Of a stretch of DNA of 64,000 bases, positions 16,457 through 24,003 are shown one piece after another. The notes beneath the pieces are model-generated. The model saw only the letters and a program-made list of their open reading frames with translations. It did not search any database and had not been told where the DNA came from. This DNA comes from JAWVFM01 sp963739355 (GTDB taxonomy: Bacteria > Actinomycetota > Thermoleophilia > Solirubrobacterales > 70-9): the NCBI GenBank assembly GCA_963739355.1, contig CAVUAD010000005.1:186001-250000 (forward strand), given 5' to 3'. The first letter of the stretch is position 1. Each line of letters opens with the position of its first letter. The translations under genes and the position numbers were made by a program.

Positions 16457-18222
16457 GCCCACGTAGGCAGGGCCTCGGCCACCGCGTCGGTGCGATCGCC
16501 GGACGTGGCCGCTTCCGCACAGTCGAGCCGGTCTTCGAGCGGGGCCCGGAGGCCGCGATCGGACGCGGCTCGGTCAAGGCGGCTCCCGGGGATCTGGTCC
16601 TGGCCGACTTCACGCCGAACGGCGCGCGGGCCCTGCGGGTGCTGGGGCGAGCGGATCGCGCGGCCGACGTGGTTGCCGCCCTGATCATCGATCGCGGCCT
16701 TCGCCGGGGGTTCTCGCGGGCGGTGGAGAACGAGGCTCACGACGCTGCCGCGGCGGCCGGGCGCGACACCGGCAGCCGCGTCGATCTGACCGCGCTCCCG
16801 ACCTTCACCGTGGACCCGGCCACGGCGCGCGACTTCGACGACGCGGTCTCCGCCGAGCGCTCCGAGGACGGAGTGATCCTGCGCGTCCACATCGCCGACG
16901 TCGCCGCGCACGTCCGTCCCGGCGGGCGCCTGGAGCGCGTGGCCGCCGAGCGGGCGACGAGCGTCTACGTGCCGGGCGCGGTGGAGCCGATGCTGCCCCC
17001 GGAGCTGAGCGACGACGTGTGCAGCCTGGCTCCCGGCGTCGAGCGGCTCGCCGTCACGACCGAGATCGATCTCGACGCGCGCGGCGAGGTGAGGTCGGTG
17101 TCGTTCGCCAGGTCGCGGATCCGCTCGGATGCCCGCCTCGACTACGACCAGCTGGACCGGATCTTCGCCGGTCGCGAGGAGGCTCCGGCCGCGGTCGCGG
17201 AGCCGCTCGGGCTCGCCCGCAGCGTCGCGGCGCTGCTCGGCGACCAGCGGATGGATGCGGCCCTCGACGTCGAGTCCGCGGAGCCCGAGTTCAGCTTCGA
17301 CTCCGGCGGCAACGTCACCGCGGCACGTGGCGTCCCCCAGACGGAGGCCCACCGCCTGATCGAGCACATCATGGTGCGCACCAACGAGCTCGTCGCCGCG
17401 CACACGGAGCGCCGCAAGGTCCCGACGCTCTACCGGGTCCACGAGAACCCCGATCCGGCTCGCGTCGAGCGCCTGGTCGAGCAGCTTGCGGCGCTGGGCG
17501 TGCCGACGCCCCCGCTGCCCGATTCGCTGTCGCGAACGCAGGCGGCCGGGGTCGTTGCAGAGGCCAGCCGCCTCGTCTCCCAGGAGGCGAGGCGCCGGGG
17601 GCACGGGCGCGAGCCGTGGACCTCCCTGGTCCTGCGCTCGCTCCAGCAGGCCTTCTACTCGCCGCGAAACCTCGGGCACGCCGGCCTCGGCAGCCCCGCC
17701 TACTGCCACTTCACGTCACCAATCCGCCGCTATCCCGACCTCGTCGCCCACCGGGCGCTCCTCTCGACGATCGGCGCCGGCGAGCGCGAGCCGGAGGCCG
17801 CCGCCGTCGCGGAGGCCGGTTGGCACAGCTCCGAGCGCGAACGCGAGGCGATGGCGATCGAGCGGGCCGCCGACCGCGCCTGCGCCGCGTTCCTGCTGCG
17901 CCGCGAGCTCTTCGAGGGCGGCTGGGAGCAGAGCTTTGCCGGCGAGGTCTCGGGGGTGATCGGCGCCGGCGCGTTCGTTCGGTTCGCGGGAGACGCGGCT
18001 GACGTCTACGAGGGCTTCCTGCCGGCGCGCCGCATGCGCGGTGACCACTTCGACCTGAACGAGACCGAAACCGCGCTGGTCGGCCGTCGCAGCGGGACGA
18101 CGCTGCGCCTCGGCGATCCCGTCGAGGTGACCGTCGACGCCGTGGACGCCCCGCGCGGCAGGACGGACCTCTCCCTGTCCGAAACCCTCAACCAACCCTC
18201 AAGCGGGTCTGACCCTCTTTAG
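16453..18222 (+). CDS. RNase II/RNase R family 3'-5' exoribonuclease
   Basis: 589 residues from GTG 16453 (GTGA overlap). The RNB catalytic domain has TVDPATARDFDDAVSAE with the metal-binding aspartates at about 118-127, and the downstream HVRPGG and YCHFTSPIRRYPDLVAHRAL motifs. An S1-like RNA-binding domain is at the C-terminus (about 500-575). It is shorter than E. coli RNase R (about 813), lacking most N-terminal cold-shock domains, like other actinobacterial RNB proteins. RNase R degrades structured RNA and works with tmRNA-SmpB, encoded just downstream. The last dozen codons (NQPSSGSDPL) are encoded by a dispersed repeat, so the tail may be acquired. Confidence 0.92.
   Translation: MSPRRQGLGHRVGAIAGRGRFRTVEPVFERGPEAAIGRGSVKAAPGDLVLADFTPNGARALRVLGRADRAADVVAALIIDRGLRRGFSRAVENEAHDAAAAAGRDTGSRVDLTALPTFTVDPATARDFDDAVSAERSEDGVILRVHIADVAAHVRPGGRLERVAAERATSVYVPGAVEPMLPPELSDDVCSLAPGVERLAVTTEIDLDARGEVRSVSFARSRIRSDARLDYDQLDRIFAGREEAPAAVAEPLGLARSVAALLGDQRMDAALDVESAEPEFSFDSGGNVTAARGVPQTEAHRLIEHIMVRTNELVAAHTERRKVPTLYRVHENPDPARVERLVEQLAALGVPTPPLPDSLSRTQAAGVVAEASRLVSQEARRRGHGREPWTSLVLRSLQQAFYSPRNLGHAGLGSPAYCHFTSPIRRYPDLVAHRALLSTIGAGEREPEAAAVAEAGWHSSEREREAMAIERAADRACAAFLLRRELFEGGWEQSFAGEVSGVIGAGAFVRFAGDAADVYEGFLPARRMRGDHFDLNETETALVGRRSGTTLRLGDPVEVTVDAVDAPRGRTDLSLSETLNQPSSGSDPL
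18183..18215. repeat. Dispersed repeat embedded in the 3' end of the RNase gene (copy 1)
   Basis: The 33-base segment starting AACCCTCAACCAACCC and ending GGGTCTGACCC matches the reverse complement of 27132-27163 except for one missing base. Here it lies inside the coding sequence of the RNase and supplies its C-terminal residues and approaches its stop. Confidence 0.8.
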
Positions 18223-18231
18223 ATTTGGGCG

Positions 18232-18711
18232 ATGGCGAAGAAGCAGAAGCGCAAGCTTGCCTCGGGCGACGTCGCCTCCAACCGCCGCGCCTCCTACCGC
18301 TACGAGCTGGTCGAGCGGGTGGAGTGCGGCATCGAGCTGCGCGGCAGCGAGGTGAAGTCGCTTCGCGACGGCAAGGCGCAGATCGCCGATGCCTACGCCG
18401 GGCTGGAGGAAGGCGAGCTCTGGCTGCGCGGCGTCCACATCCCGCACTACGCGCCGGCGTCGATGGAGAACCACGATCCCGAGCGGCCGCGGAAGCTGCT
18501 CCTGCACCGCAACGAGATCGACCGCCTCACCGGCAAGGTCGCCGAGCGGGGCTGGACGCTCGTCCCCACGCGCATCTACTTCAAGGGGCCCCGGGCCAAG
18601 GTCGAGCTCGCGCTCGCGCGCGGCAAGGAGCAGCGCGACCGTCGCCGCGAGCTGCGCGACCGCGACGTCCGCCGCGAGATCGACCGCGAGCTCTCCGACC
18701 GCGGGCGCTGA
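18232..18711 (+). CDS. smpB: SsrA-binding protein SmpB
   Basis: 159 residues with the SmpB OB fold: N-terminal basic tail (MAKKQKRK), SGDVASNRRASYRYELVERVECGIELRGSEVKSLR, a central GELWLRGVHIPHY, PRKLLLHRNEI, and a C-terminal basic helix (KEQRDRRRELRDRDVRREIDREL) that acts in the decoding centre. SmpB carries tmRNA to stalled ribosomes for trans-translation. The tmRNA gene itself lies about 2.4 kb downstream at 21159-21527 on the other strand. It sits 9 bases after the RNase stop. Confidence 0.97.
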   Translation: MAKKQKRKLASGDVASNRRASYRYELVERVECGIELRGSEVKSLRDGKAQIADAYAGLEEGELWLRGVHIPHYAPASMENHDPERPRKLLLHRNEIDRLTGKVAERGWTLVPTRIYFKGPRAKVELALARGKEQRDRRRELRDRDVRREIDRELSDRGR

Positions 18712-18765
18712 GCTCCCGAGATCGGTCGCCCGCCCCTCCTGCGCTCGGCGTGGGAGGATAGGGCC

Positions 18766-19707
18766 ATGCCGCTGTTCAGGCGCGATTCCAAGGCGAACGA
18801 GCCCGCGTCCCCTCCCGACGCGGGCGCGGCGCGAAACGACTCCCTCGACGAGGCGGTCAAGAGCAGGCTCACCGGCGAGCACTCGGTGGAGGCGGAGGCC
18901 GAGCGACGGATACAGGAGGCCGAGCGCAGCCAGGGCGTGAGCTCGGCCGACACGCTGGGGGCGGCCACCCCGGCGCCCCCGGGCGGGGCGCTCTTCAACG
19001 AGCTTCGGGTTGCCGAGCAGAACCTTGCGGTGCGGCGCGAGCAGGAGGAGATGCTCGCCCGGGAGCTCGAGGCGACCGAGGTGCGCTTGGCCGAGGGTCA
19101 GAAGAAGACCGAGGAGGCGCTGGAGCGCGCCGCCGTACGGCTCGAGGAGGTCGAGCAGCGCGCGGCGCAGGCCGAGGCCCGTGCCAACCGGGCCGAGCGC
19201 CTCGCCGTTCTGAAGGCCGAGGAGCTGGAGCGCGAGGCGCGGCTCCGCGAGATCCTCGACCGGATCGCGGAGGCCGAGAGCCGCGCCGCGGCGGCCGAGA
19301 GCCGGGCACGCTCGGCGGTGTCCGGCATCGGTCCCGGACCCGATCCCTCGCCCCCCGCCCCTCCGGGTCCGGGCACGGACCCTAAGCCGCCGGATCCGGC
19401 GCCGGCACCAGAGCCGCCGGACCCCGCGCCGGTCCCGGGACCCGGCCCGGCGCCGCCAGTGCCCACTCCCGGCCCCGGAATCCCGCCGGAGAGGGACCCG
19501 GAGCCGCCCGCGGTGAGCTCGAGGCTCAACCTCAACTCGGCCAGTTACGACGACCTGCGCTCGCTTGGTCTCTCGGTGACGCAGACCGGGCGCGTGCTCG
19601 CCCAGCGCGAGCACAAGGGAGGTTTCAGCTCGCTGGACGAGCTGGACGAGATCCCGGGATTCCCGGGAGGCTTCCTCGGCGACCTGAAGTCGCGCGTCGA
19701 GGTCTGA
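18766..19707 (+). CDS. Coiled-coil protein with Pro-rich linker and C-terminal helix-hairpin-helix domain
   Basis: 313 residues with no signal peptide. Residues about 75-185 are a charged, Ala/Glu/Arg-rich coiled coil. About 187-245 are a Pro/Gly/Asp repeat linker (runs such as PDPAPVPGPGPAPP). The end, SRLNLNSASYDDLRSLGLSVTQTGRVLAQRE...FSSLDELDEIPGF, is a ComEA-type HhH domain that usually binds DNA backbone. The combination is not one I recognise as a named family. It follows smpB by 54 bases in the same direction and may be co-transcribed. A DNA-tethered scaffold is a guess only. Confidence 0.75.
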   Translation: MPLFRRDSKANEPASPPDAGAARNDSLDEAVKSRLTGEHSVEAEAERRIQEAERSQGVSSADTLGAATPAPPGGALFNELRVAEQNLAVRREQEEMLARELEATEVRLAEGQKKTEEALERAAVRLEEVEQRAAQAEARANRAERLAVLKAEELEREARLREILDRIAEAESRAAAAESRARSAVSGIGPGPDPSPPAPPGPGTDPKPPDPAPAPEPPDPAPVPGPGPAPPVPTPGPGIPPERDPEPPAVSSRLNLNSASYDDLRSLGLSVTQTGRVLAQREHKGGFSSLDELDEIPGFPGGFLGDLKSRVEV

Positions 19708-19719
19708 GCTCCACCGCGC

Positions 19720-21087
19720 TCAGATCCCGTAGCTCTCGAGCAGCTTGAGCCAGACCTCGCTGCGCGTCGGGTACGCGGCCACGGCATGACGGAGGCGCGG
19801 CAGCGGCACGGCGCCCACAACGGCGATCGTCGCCGCCTGCAGCCACTCGGCCACCTCGGGGCCGACGAAGGTCGCCCCGACGATCACGCCCCGGGCCTCG
19901 TCCACGACGATGCGGCTGGTTCCCTCCGCGTTGCGGCCAACGAAGCTCGCGCCGGCCGTTCCGGACGTGTCGACGTCGACGGCACGCGCGTCGATCTTCG
20001 CCTCCCGCGCCGAGGCGAGCGTGTGCCCGACGGCGGCAACCTGGGGATCGGTGAAGACGACCTGCGGCGGCCCGCCGAGCGTCTCGACCGAGTCACCCTC
20101 GTTGCCAAGAACGTGGTTCGCGCAGGCCCAGGCCTGGTACTTGCCCATGTGGGTCAGAAGCGCCCGGCCGTTCACGTCCCCCACCGCGTAGAGCCAGTCG
20201 CTTCCGGTCACGCGCATGTGGTCGTCGACCTCAAGGAAGCCGCCGGGCTCCACGCCAACCGTCTCGAGGCCGAGGTCACCGGTCCGCGCGGTGCGCCCCG
20301 CCGCCACCAGAACCTGATCTGCCTCGAGCGGGGCTTCGCCCTCGAGCTCCACCCGGACGCGCTCGCCGCGTTCGACACGGGAGATCTTGGCGCCAAGGCG
20401 GACGTCCACACCGTGCTCGCGAAGCCCGGAGAGCACCTGCTCGCCCGCGAACTCCTCGATCCGGCCGAGCAGCCTCTCCTCGGCCTCGATCAGAGCGACG
20501 GCGGAGCCGAGCGATGCGTACGCCTGGGCCAGCTCGCAGCCGACGGGCCCACCGCCGATCACCGCCAGCGACGCGGGCACCTCCTCGGCGGTCGTGGCCT
20601 CGCGGTTGGTCCACGGCTCGGCGTCGGGCAGGCCATCGATCGGCGGCACCGACGCAAGCGTCCCGGTGGCGATCACCACCGCCTTTCGCGCGCGCAGCTC
20701 GTCCTCGCCCACGCTGAGCGCGCGCTCGCCCGTCAGCTTCGCGCCGCCCCTGTACAGCTTGATCCCCTTGTCCTCCAGCCACGGCAGCTGCCCCGAGTCG
20801 TCACCGCCGTGCGTTACCTCGTCGCGGCGGGCGAGCGTTGCCTCGGGGTCGGGCGCCGAGACGGCGAGGCGCTCCCTGGCCCCGCCGACTCGCGTCACCT
20901 CGGTCAGCAGCTCGCCGGGGCGCAGCAGGGCCTTCGAGGGCATGCAGGCGTAGTAGGAGCACTCGCCGCCGACGAGGTGGTCCTCGACGATCGCGACCTC
21001 CAGGCCGCCGTCGGCGAGCCGTCCCGCGCAGACCTCGCCGCTGGAGCCGGCACCGACGACGACGACGTCGAACTCGTTGGCGCTCAT
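19720..21087 (-). CDS. Pyridine nucleotide-disulfide oxidoreductase (dihydrolipoamide/mercuric reductase-like)
   Basis: 455 residues from ATG 21087; an in-frame GTG six bases earlier is less likely. FAD-binding VVVVGAGSSGEVCAGRL at the N-terminus, redox disulfide CSYYAC in GGECSYYACMPSKAL (about 43-55), NAD-binding VIGGGPVGCELAQ (about 175), FAD motif YAVGDVNG (about 300) and a dimerisation domain. In dihydrolipoamide dehydrogenase the C-terminus carries HPTxxE; here it is AYPTRSEVW, so the catalytic His is replaced by Tyr. That argues against an E3 component, and no 2-oxo acid dehydrogenase genes are near. A thiol or quinone reductase of unknown substrate is more likely. Confidence 0.88.
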   Translation of the reverse strand: MSANEFDVVVVGAGSSGEVCAGRLADGGLEVAIVEDHLVGGECSYYACMPSKALLRPGELLTEVTRVGGARERLAVSAPDPEATLARRDEVTHGGDDSGQLPWLEDKGIKLYRGGAKLTGERALSVGEDELRARKAVVIATGTLASVPPIDGLPDAEPWTNREATTAEEVPASLAVIGGGPVGCELAQAYASLGSAVALIEAEERLLGRIEEFAGEQVLSGLREHGVDVRLGAKISRVERGERVRVELEGEAPLEADQVLVAAGRTARTGDLGLETVGVEPGGFLEVDDHMRVTGSDWLYAVGDVNGRALLTHMGKYQAWACANHVLGNEGDSVETLGGPPQVVFTDPQVAAVGHTLASAREAKIDARAVDVDTSGTAGASFVGRNAEGTSRIVVDEARGVIVGATFVGPEVAEWLQAATIAVVGAVPLPRLRHAVAAYPTRSEVWLKLLESYGI

Positions 21088-21158
21088 GGGCACTCCGTTA
21101 CCCGCGGACGCAATCCGTTACGCCGCGGCGGATGCCGAGGGCTCGGGCCGGAGGGGAG

Positions 21159-21527
21159 TGGAGGCGGCCGGCACTGCCCCGGCGTCCGCGAAACCTGCCT
21201 CGATGCGTCCTACGAGCGTTCCCGTCGGAGTCGAATCTCGGCGGCCGGGTCGGTCGATCCGCGGGACACGTCACCGGCGCCACACCCTCCTGTGAATGTC
21301 CCCATCAGGCCGAGGGTCCTGCCGTCAGGGTTAGCCCGCTGAATGAAGCCGCTGACCGGATCGCGGGCCGTCCGGGGCGACTCCCTCTTACTGCTGTTTA
21401 GGCAGCGAGGGCGAACTCATGAGAGTCCGCACTTATGGTTTTCCGGGGATTTTTTACGAGGCCAACCCGGGTCCTCGACTCGCGACATCGAGGCGGAACA
21501 GCTTCACGTCGAATCTGGATCGCCCCC
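21159..21527 (-). ncRNA. ssrA: Transfer-messenger RNA (tmRNA)
   Basis: Read on the minus strand, the 5' end is GGGGGCGATCCAGATTCGACG, the classic tmRNA start, followed by GGTTGGCCTCGTAAAAA, identical to the E. coli tmRNA pseudoknot-1 region. The tag frame is complement(21398..21430): GCG resume codon, encoding ADSHEFALAA then TAA (compare the mycobacterial ADSH...ALAA tag). About 235 bases later CGCCTCC can pair with the 5' GGGGGCG, including the G3-U wobble needed for alanylation, with discriminator A. CCA is not encoded. The preceding T-stem GCCGG/CCGGC is perfect but its loop reads GGCAGTG rather than TTCRANY, which is unusual. Total 369 nt. It acts with SmpB to rescue stalled ribosomes and tag products for ClpXP-type proteolysis. 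Confidence 0.9.
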
Positions 21528-21531
21528 ATGT

Positions 21532-21539
21532 ATTCGTAT
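21532..21539 (-). promoter_or_regulatory. Possible -10 element of ssrA
   Basis: On the minus strand ATACGAAT is centred about 8 bases upstream of the inferred tmRNA 5' end (21527), the right place for a sigma-70-type -10 box. No convincing -35 element is seen. Confidence 0.4.
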
Positions 21540-21656
21540 GTCCCGTAAGCGTAGCCGGGCGTGACGTTCCAATGCCGATTTCGCTCAGCCGTGGTGACGA
21601 CGCTGCTTGATCACCCAGCGCCGTACGCGCGGCCGTCCGCCGCCTCGGGTGCGAGG

Positions 21657-21773
21657 CGATTGCGCAAATGTCGCCTCGCCGAGGTTGGCGGTGGCGAAGT
21701 CGAGCTTGGCGCCGGGAGCCAGGTCGTGCACGATTTGGAGCATGGCGCGGCCCTCGTCGTTACCGCCGGCGTC
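21657..21773 (-). pseudogene. Relic of an S8 (subtilisin-like) peptidase
   Basis: On the minus strand a 39-codon stretch reads GGNDEGRAMLQIVHDLAPG, then AKLDFATANLGEATFAQS, which I recognise from actinobacterial S8 peptidases (segment after the catalytic Asp, commonly DEGRAM-x-QIVHD-x-APGA). A TAG stop lies just before it (21774-21776) and similarity ends abruptly after FAQS. No Asp/His/Ser triad context survives. It is the only recognisable content between the tmRNA and the DUF2855 gene (21528-21836). Confidence 0.65.
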
Positions 21774-21836
21774 CTACGCCCACCAGGCTCGTGTGGCGGC
21801 ATGGGTCGCCGGGACCGCGCGGGTCGTGGCCGTGCA

Positions 21837-22910
21837 CTACACCGAGAAGACGTGCGCCGCGTTCGGGCGGACCCTGTTGTCGAGCAGCTCCAGATACGTG
21901 CTCTGCACCGCCGGGAAGCCGTCGGCGCTCTCGACCTCGAGCCAGCTCTCCACCCACTCGGCATACGGCCTCCAGGCCGCCGCGACGCGCTCCTCGAGGC
22001 CCGCGCGTCCCCAGTCGGCGCCGCGCTTGACCACGCGGTCGGGAGCGAAGAAGAAGCGCGGCGTCGGGCCCGGGCGGTCCCCCTCGCCGGCTCCAAGCTC
22101 CTCCCAGCTCGTGGCGCCGACCGCGACGCTGGCGCGCAGGCGGTCGCCGAAATGCGCGTGGACCGCGCGGCGGGTGCTTCCGTCACCGGAGAAGTCGACG
22201 TACGTCACCCCGTCCGCGTCGATCGAGCCCACGTCCTCGTAGGTCACCACGCGGTCGTAGGCGTCGAGGCCGGTTACGAACTCGGCGCTCCGCTCCGAGG
22301 TGAGGGCGACGACCTCGACGTCGCCGGGCCCCTGCTCGCCAAGCGCGAACGCGGTCCCGATCGCGGTCTTGGAGGACGCGCTCGAGAGCACGAGGGTACG
22401 GGCGCCGGCGGCACCGCCGTCCAGCAGGTCGTCGGCGAGCAGGAAGCTCGTGAAGAAGAGCGGGCGCAGCAGCATCTGGAGGTCCTCGCTGTCCTCCGTG
22501 TAGAACGGGTCGGAGCCGGTCAGGAGGTAGCGCTGGTAGGCCGACGGCAGGGGCTTGCGGTGCTCCGCGGCGTCCACGAAGCCCCGCTCGTCCGCGTCGG
22601 CCGGCGTGACCGCGACGTAGGAGGACGGCGGCAGGTAGCCGTAGACGCGGCCGTCCACGTCGACGTCGGGGTGCATCGACTCCTCGACGTCGGCGAACCC
22701 CCACACGGGCATCCGGCCCCAGCCGTCCTCGGCGGGGAAGAAGTTCCAGTAGGACATCGCTTCGCCGAACACCGCGTAGGTCACGTTGTTGGCGGTGAGC
22801 CCGAAGCGGTCGACCCGCAGCAGCACCTGGCCGTCCTCGATCTCGGGACGCGGCGACTCGGCGATGCGCGTCTTGCGAAGGTCGTCGCGGCGGATCAGTA
22901 GGTCGGTCAC
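21837..22910 (-). CDS. DUF2855 family protein
   Basis: 357 residues from GTG 22910, which overlaps the stop of the upstream LLM gene by 4 bases (GTGA). Sequence VLLRVDRFGLTANNVTYAVFGEAMSYWNFFPAEDGWGRMPVWGFADV is the signature N-terminus of the DUF2855 family, a medium-chain-reductase-like fold without a proven reaction. The central part (LVLSSASSKTAIGTAF) resembles a degenerate nucleotide-binding segment. Tight coupling to an F420-type oxidoreductase suggests a joint role in a catabolic or detoxification step. Function unknown. Confidence 0.85.
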   Translation of the reverse strand: MTDLLIRRDDLRKTRIAESPRPEIEDGQVLLRVDRFGLTANNVTYAVFGEAMSYWNFFPAEDGWGRMPVWGFADVEESMHPDVDVDGRVYGYLPPSSYVAVTPADADERGFVDAAEHRKPLPSAYQRYLLTGSDPFYTEDSEDLQMLLRPLFFTSFLLADDLLDGGAAGARTLVLSSASSKTAIGTAFALGEQGPGDVEVVALTSERSAEFVTGLDAYDRVVTYEDVGSIDADGVTYVDFSGDGSTRRAVHAHFGDRLRASVAVGATSWEELGAGEGDRPGPTPRFFFAPDRVVKRGADWGRAGLEERVAAAWRPYAEWVESWLEVESADGFPAVQSTYLELLDNRVRPNAAHVFSV

Positions 22911-23947
22911 CCGAGAACCACCTCGGCAGCCGCCTCGAGGGTGGCGTCGTCGCCGGCGACCAGGAGCGTCGTCACGATGGACTCGCGCCAGCGCTCGAGG
23001 TCGTCGCGGATCTTCTCCTTCGGGCCGACGAGCGAGAGCTCCTCGACCAGGTTGCGCGGAAGCACCGCGCACGCCTCTTCCTTCTTGCCGGAGAGGTAGA
23101 GGTCCTGAATCTCCTCGACCTCCTTCTCGTAGCCCATGCGGATCGCGACGTTGGCATGGAAGTTCTTGCCCTTGGCTCCCATCCCGCCGAAGTAGAGGCC
23201 GTAGTAGGGCCGTAGGGCGTCGATCGCGCCGTCGACGTCGTCGGAGACGATCATCGGAACGGTCGCCGTGATCTCGAAGTCCTCGAGGCTCCGCCGGGCT
23301 CCCTCGCGCGCGAAGCCGTCGGCGAGCGCCTCGCGGTACGGCTCCTCGTGCTCGGGGGAGAAGAGCATGGCGAGCCAGCCGTCGCAGAGCTCCGCGCAGA
23401 GGGCGATGTTCTTCGGGCCCTCGGCGCCCAGGTAGATCGGGATGTCCTCGCGCAGCGGGTGGATCGACGCCTTCAGTGGCTTGCCGAGGCCGGTGTCGCC
23501 CTTGAGCGGGAGGGGGTAGTGCGGGCCGTCGTTGGTGACCGGCCCCTTGCGCGCCCAGATGTCGCGCAGGATCTTGATGTACTCGCGCGTGCGGGCCAGC
23601 GGCTTCGCGAACTCCATCCCGTACCAGCCCTCGACGACCTGCGGGCCCGAGACTCCGAGGCCGAGGACGAAGCGCCCGCCGGAGAGGTGGTCCATCGTCA
23701 TTGCCGCCATCGCGGTCGCCGCGGGCTGGCGGGCGGACATCTGCACGAGCGCGGTGCCGAGCCGGATCCGCGTCGTCTGCGAGCCCCACCAGGCAAGCGG
23801 CGTGAGGCAGTCCGAGCCATAGGCCTCGGCGGTCCAGACCGAGTCGAAGCCGAGCCGCTCGGCGGTGGCGATCGTCCGCTCGATGTTGGGTGGCGGCCCG
23901 CCCGCCCAGTAGCCGGTCTGCAGGCCGAGTTTCAGGTCCTTCGCCAT
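22907..23947 (-). CDS. LLM-class (probably F420-dependent) oxidoreductase
   Basis: 346 residues of the bacterial luciferase-like TIM barrel. The N-terminus KLGLQTGYWAGGPPPNIERTIATAERLGFDSVWTAEAYGSD, then TALVQMSARQPAATAMAAMTMDHLSGGRFVLGLGVSGPQVVEGWYG, matches the F420-dependent subgroup common in actinobacteria; I infer F420 rather than FMN from family knowledge. Substrate cannot be read from sequence. It is the first gene of a two-gene minus-strand unit with DUF2855 and diverges from the SDR gene with 56 bases between. Confidence 0.9.
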   Translation of the reverse strand: MAKDLKLGLQTGYWAGGPPPNIERTIATAERLGFDSVWTAEAYGSDCLTPLAWWGSQTTRIRLGTALVQMSARQPAATAMAAMTMDHLSGGRFVLGLGVSGPQVVEGWYGMEFAKPLARTREYIKILRDIWARKGPVTNDGPHYPLPLKGDTGLGKPLKASIHPLREDIPIYLGAEGPKNIALCAELCDGWLAMLFSPEHEEPYREALADGFAREGARRSLEDFEITATVPMIVSDDVDGAIDALRPYYGLYFGGMGAKGKNFHANVAIRMGYEKEVEEIQDLYLSGKKEEACAVLPRNLVEELSLVGPKEKIRDDLERWRESIVTTLLVAGDDATLEAAAEVVLG

Positions 23948-24003
23948 GGCGGCGGACGTTATCCCCTCGCCGCCAACGGCGGACGCCGGGTACGGTTCCG
24001 GCG

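Noticed and set aside
19720..21087. Dihydrolipoamide dehydrogenase (lpd)
   Set aside because: The catalytic His is Tyr and no dehydrogenase complex genes are nearby.
21181..21240. GATTCGACTCC as the tmRNA T-loop
   Set aside because: Flanks do not form a 5-bp stem and it is too far from any acceptor complement; the stem at about 21166-21183 fits length and pairing better.
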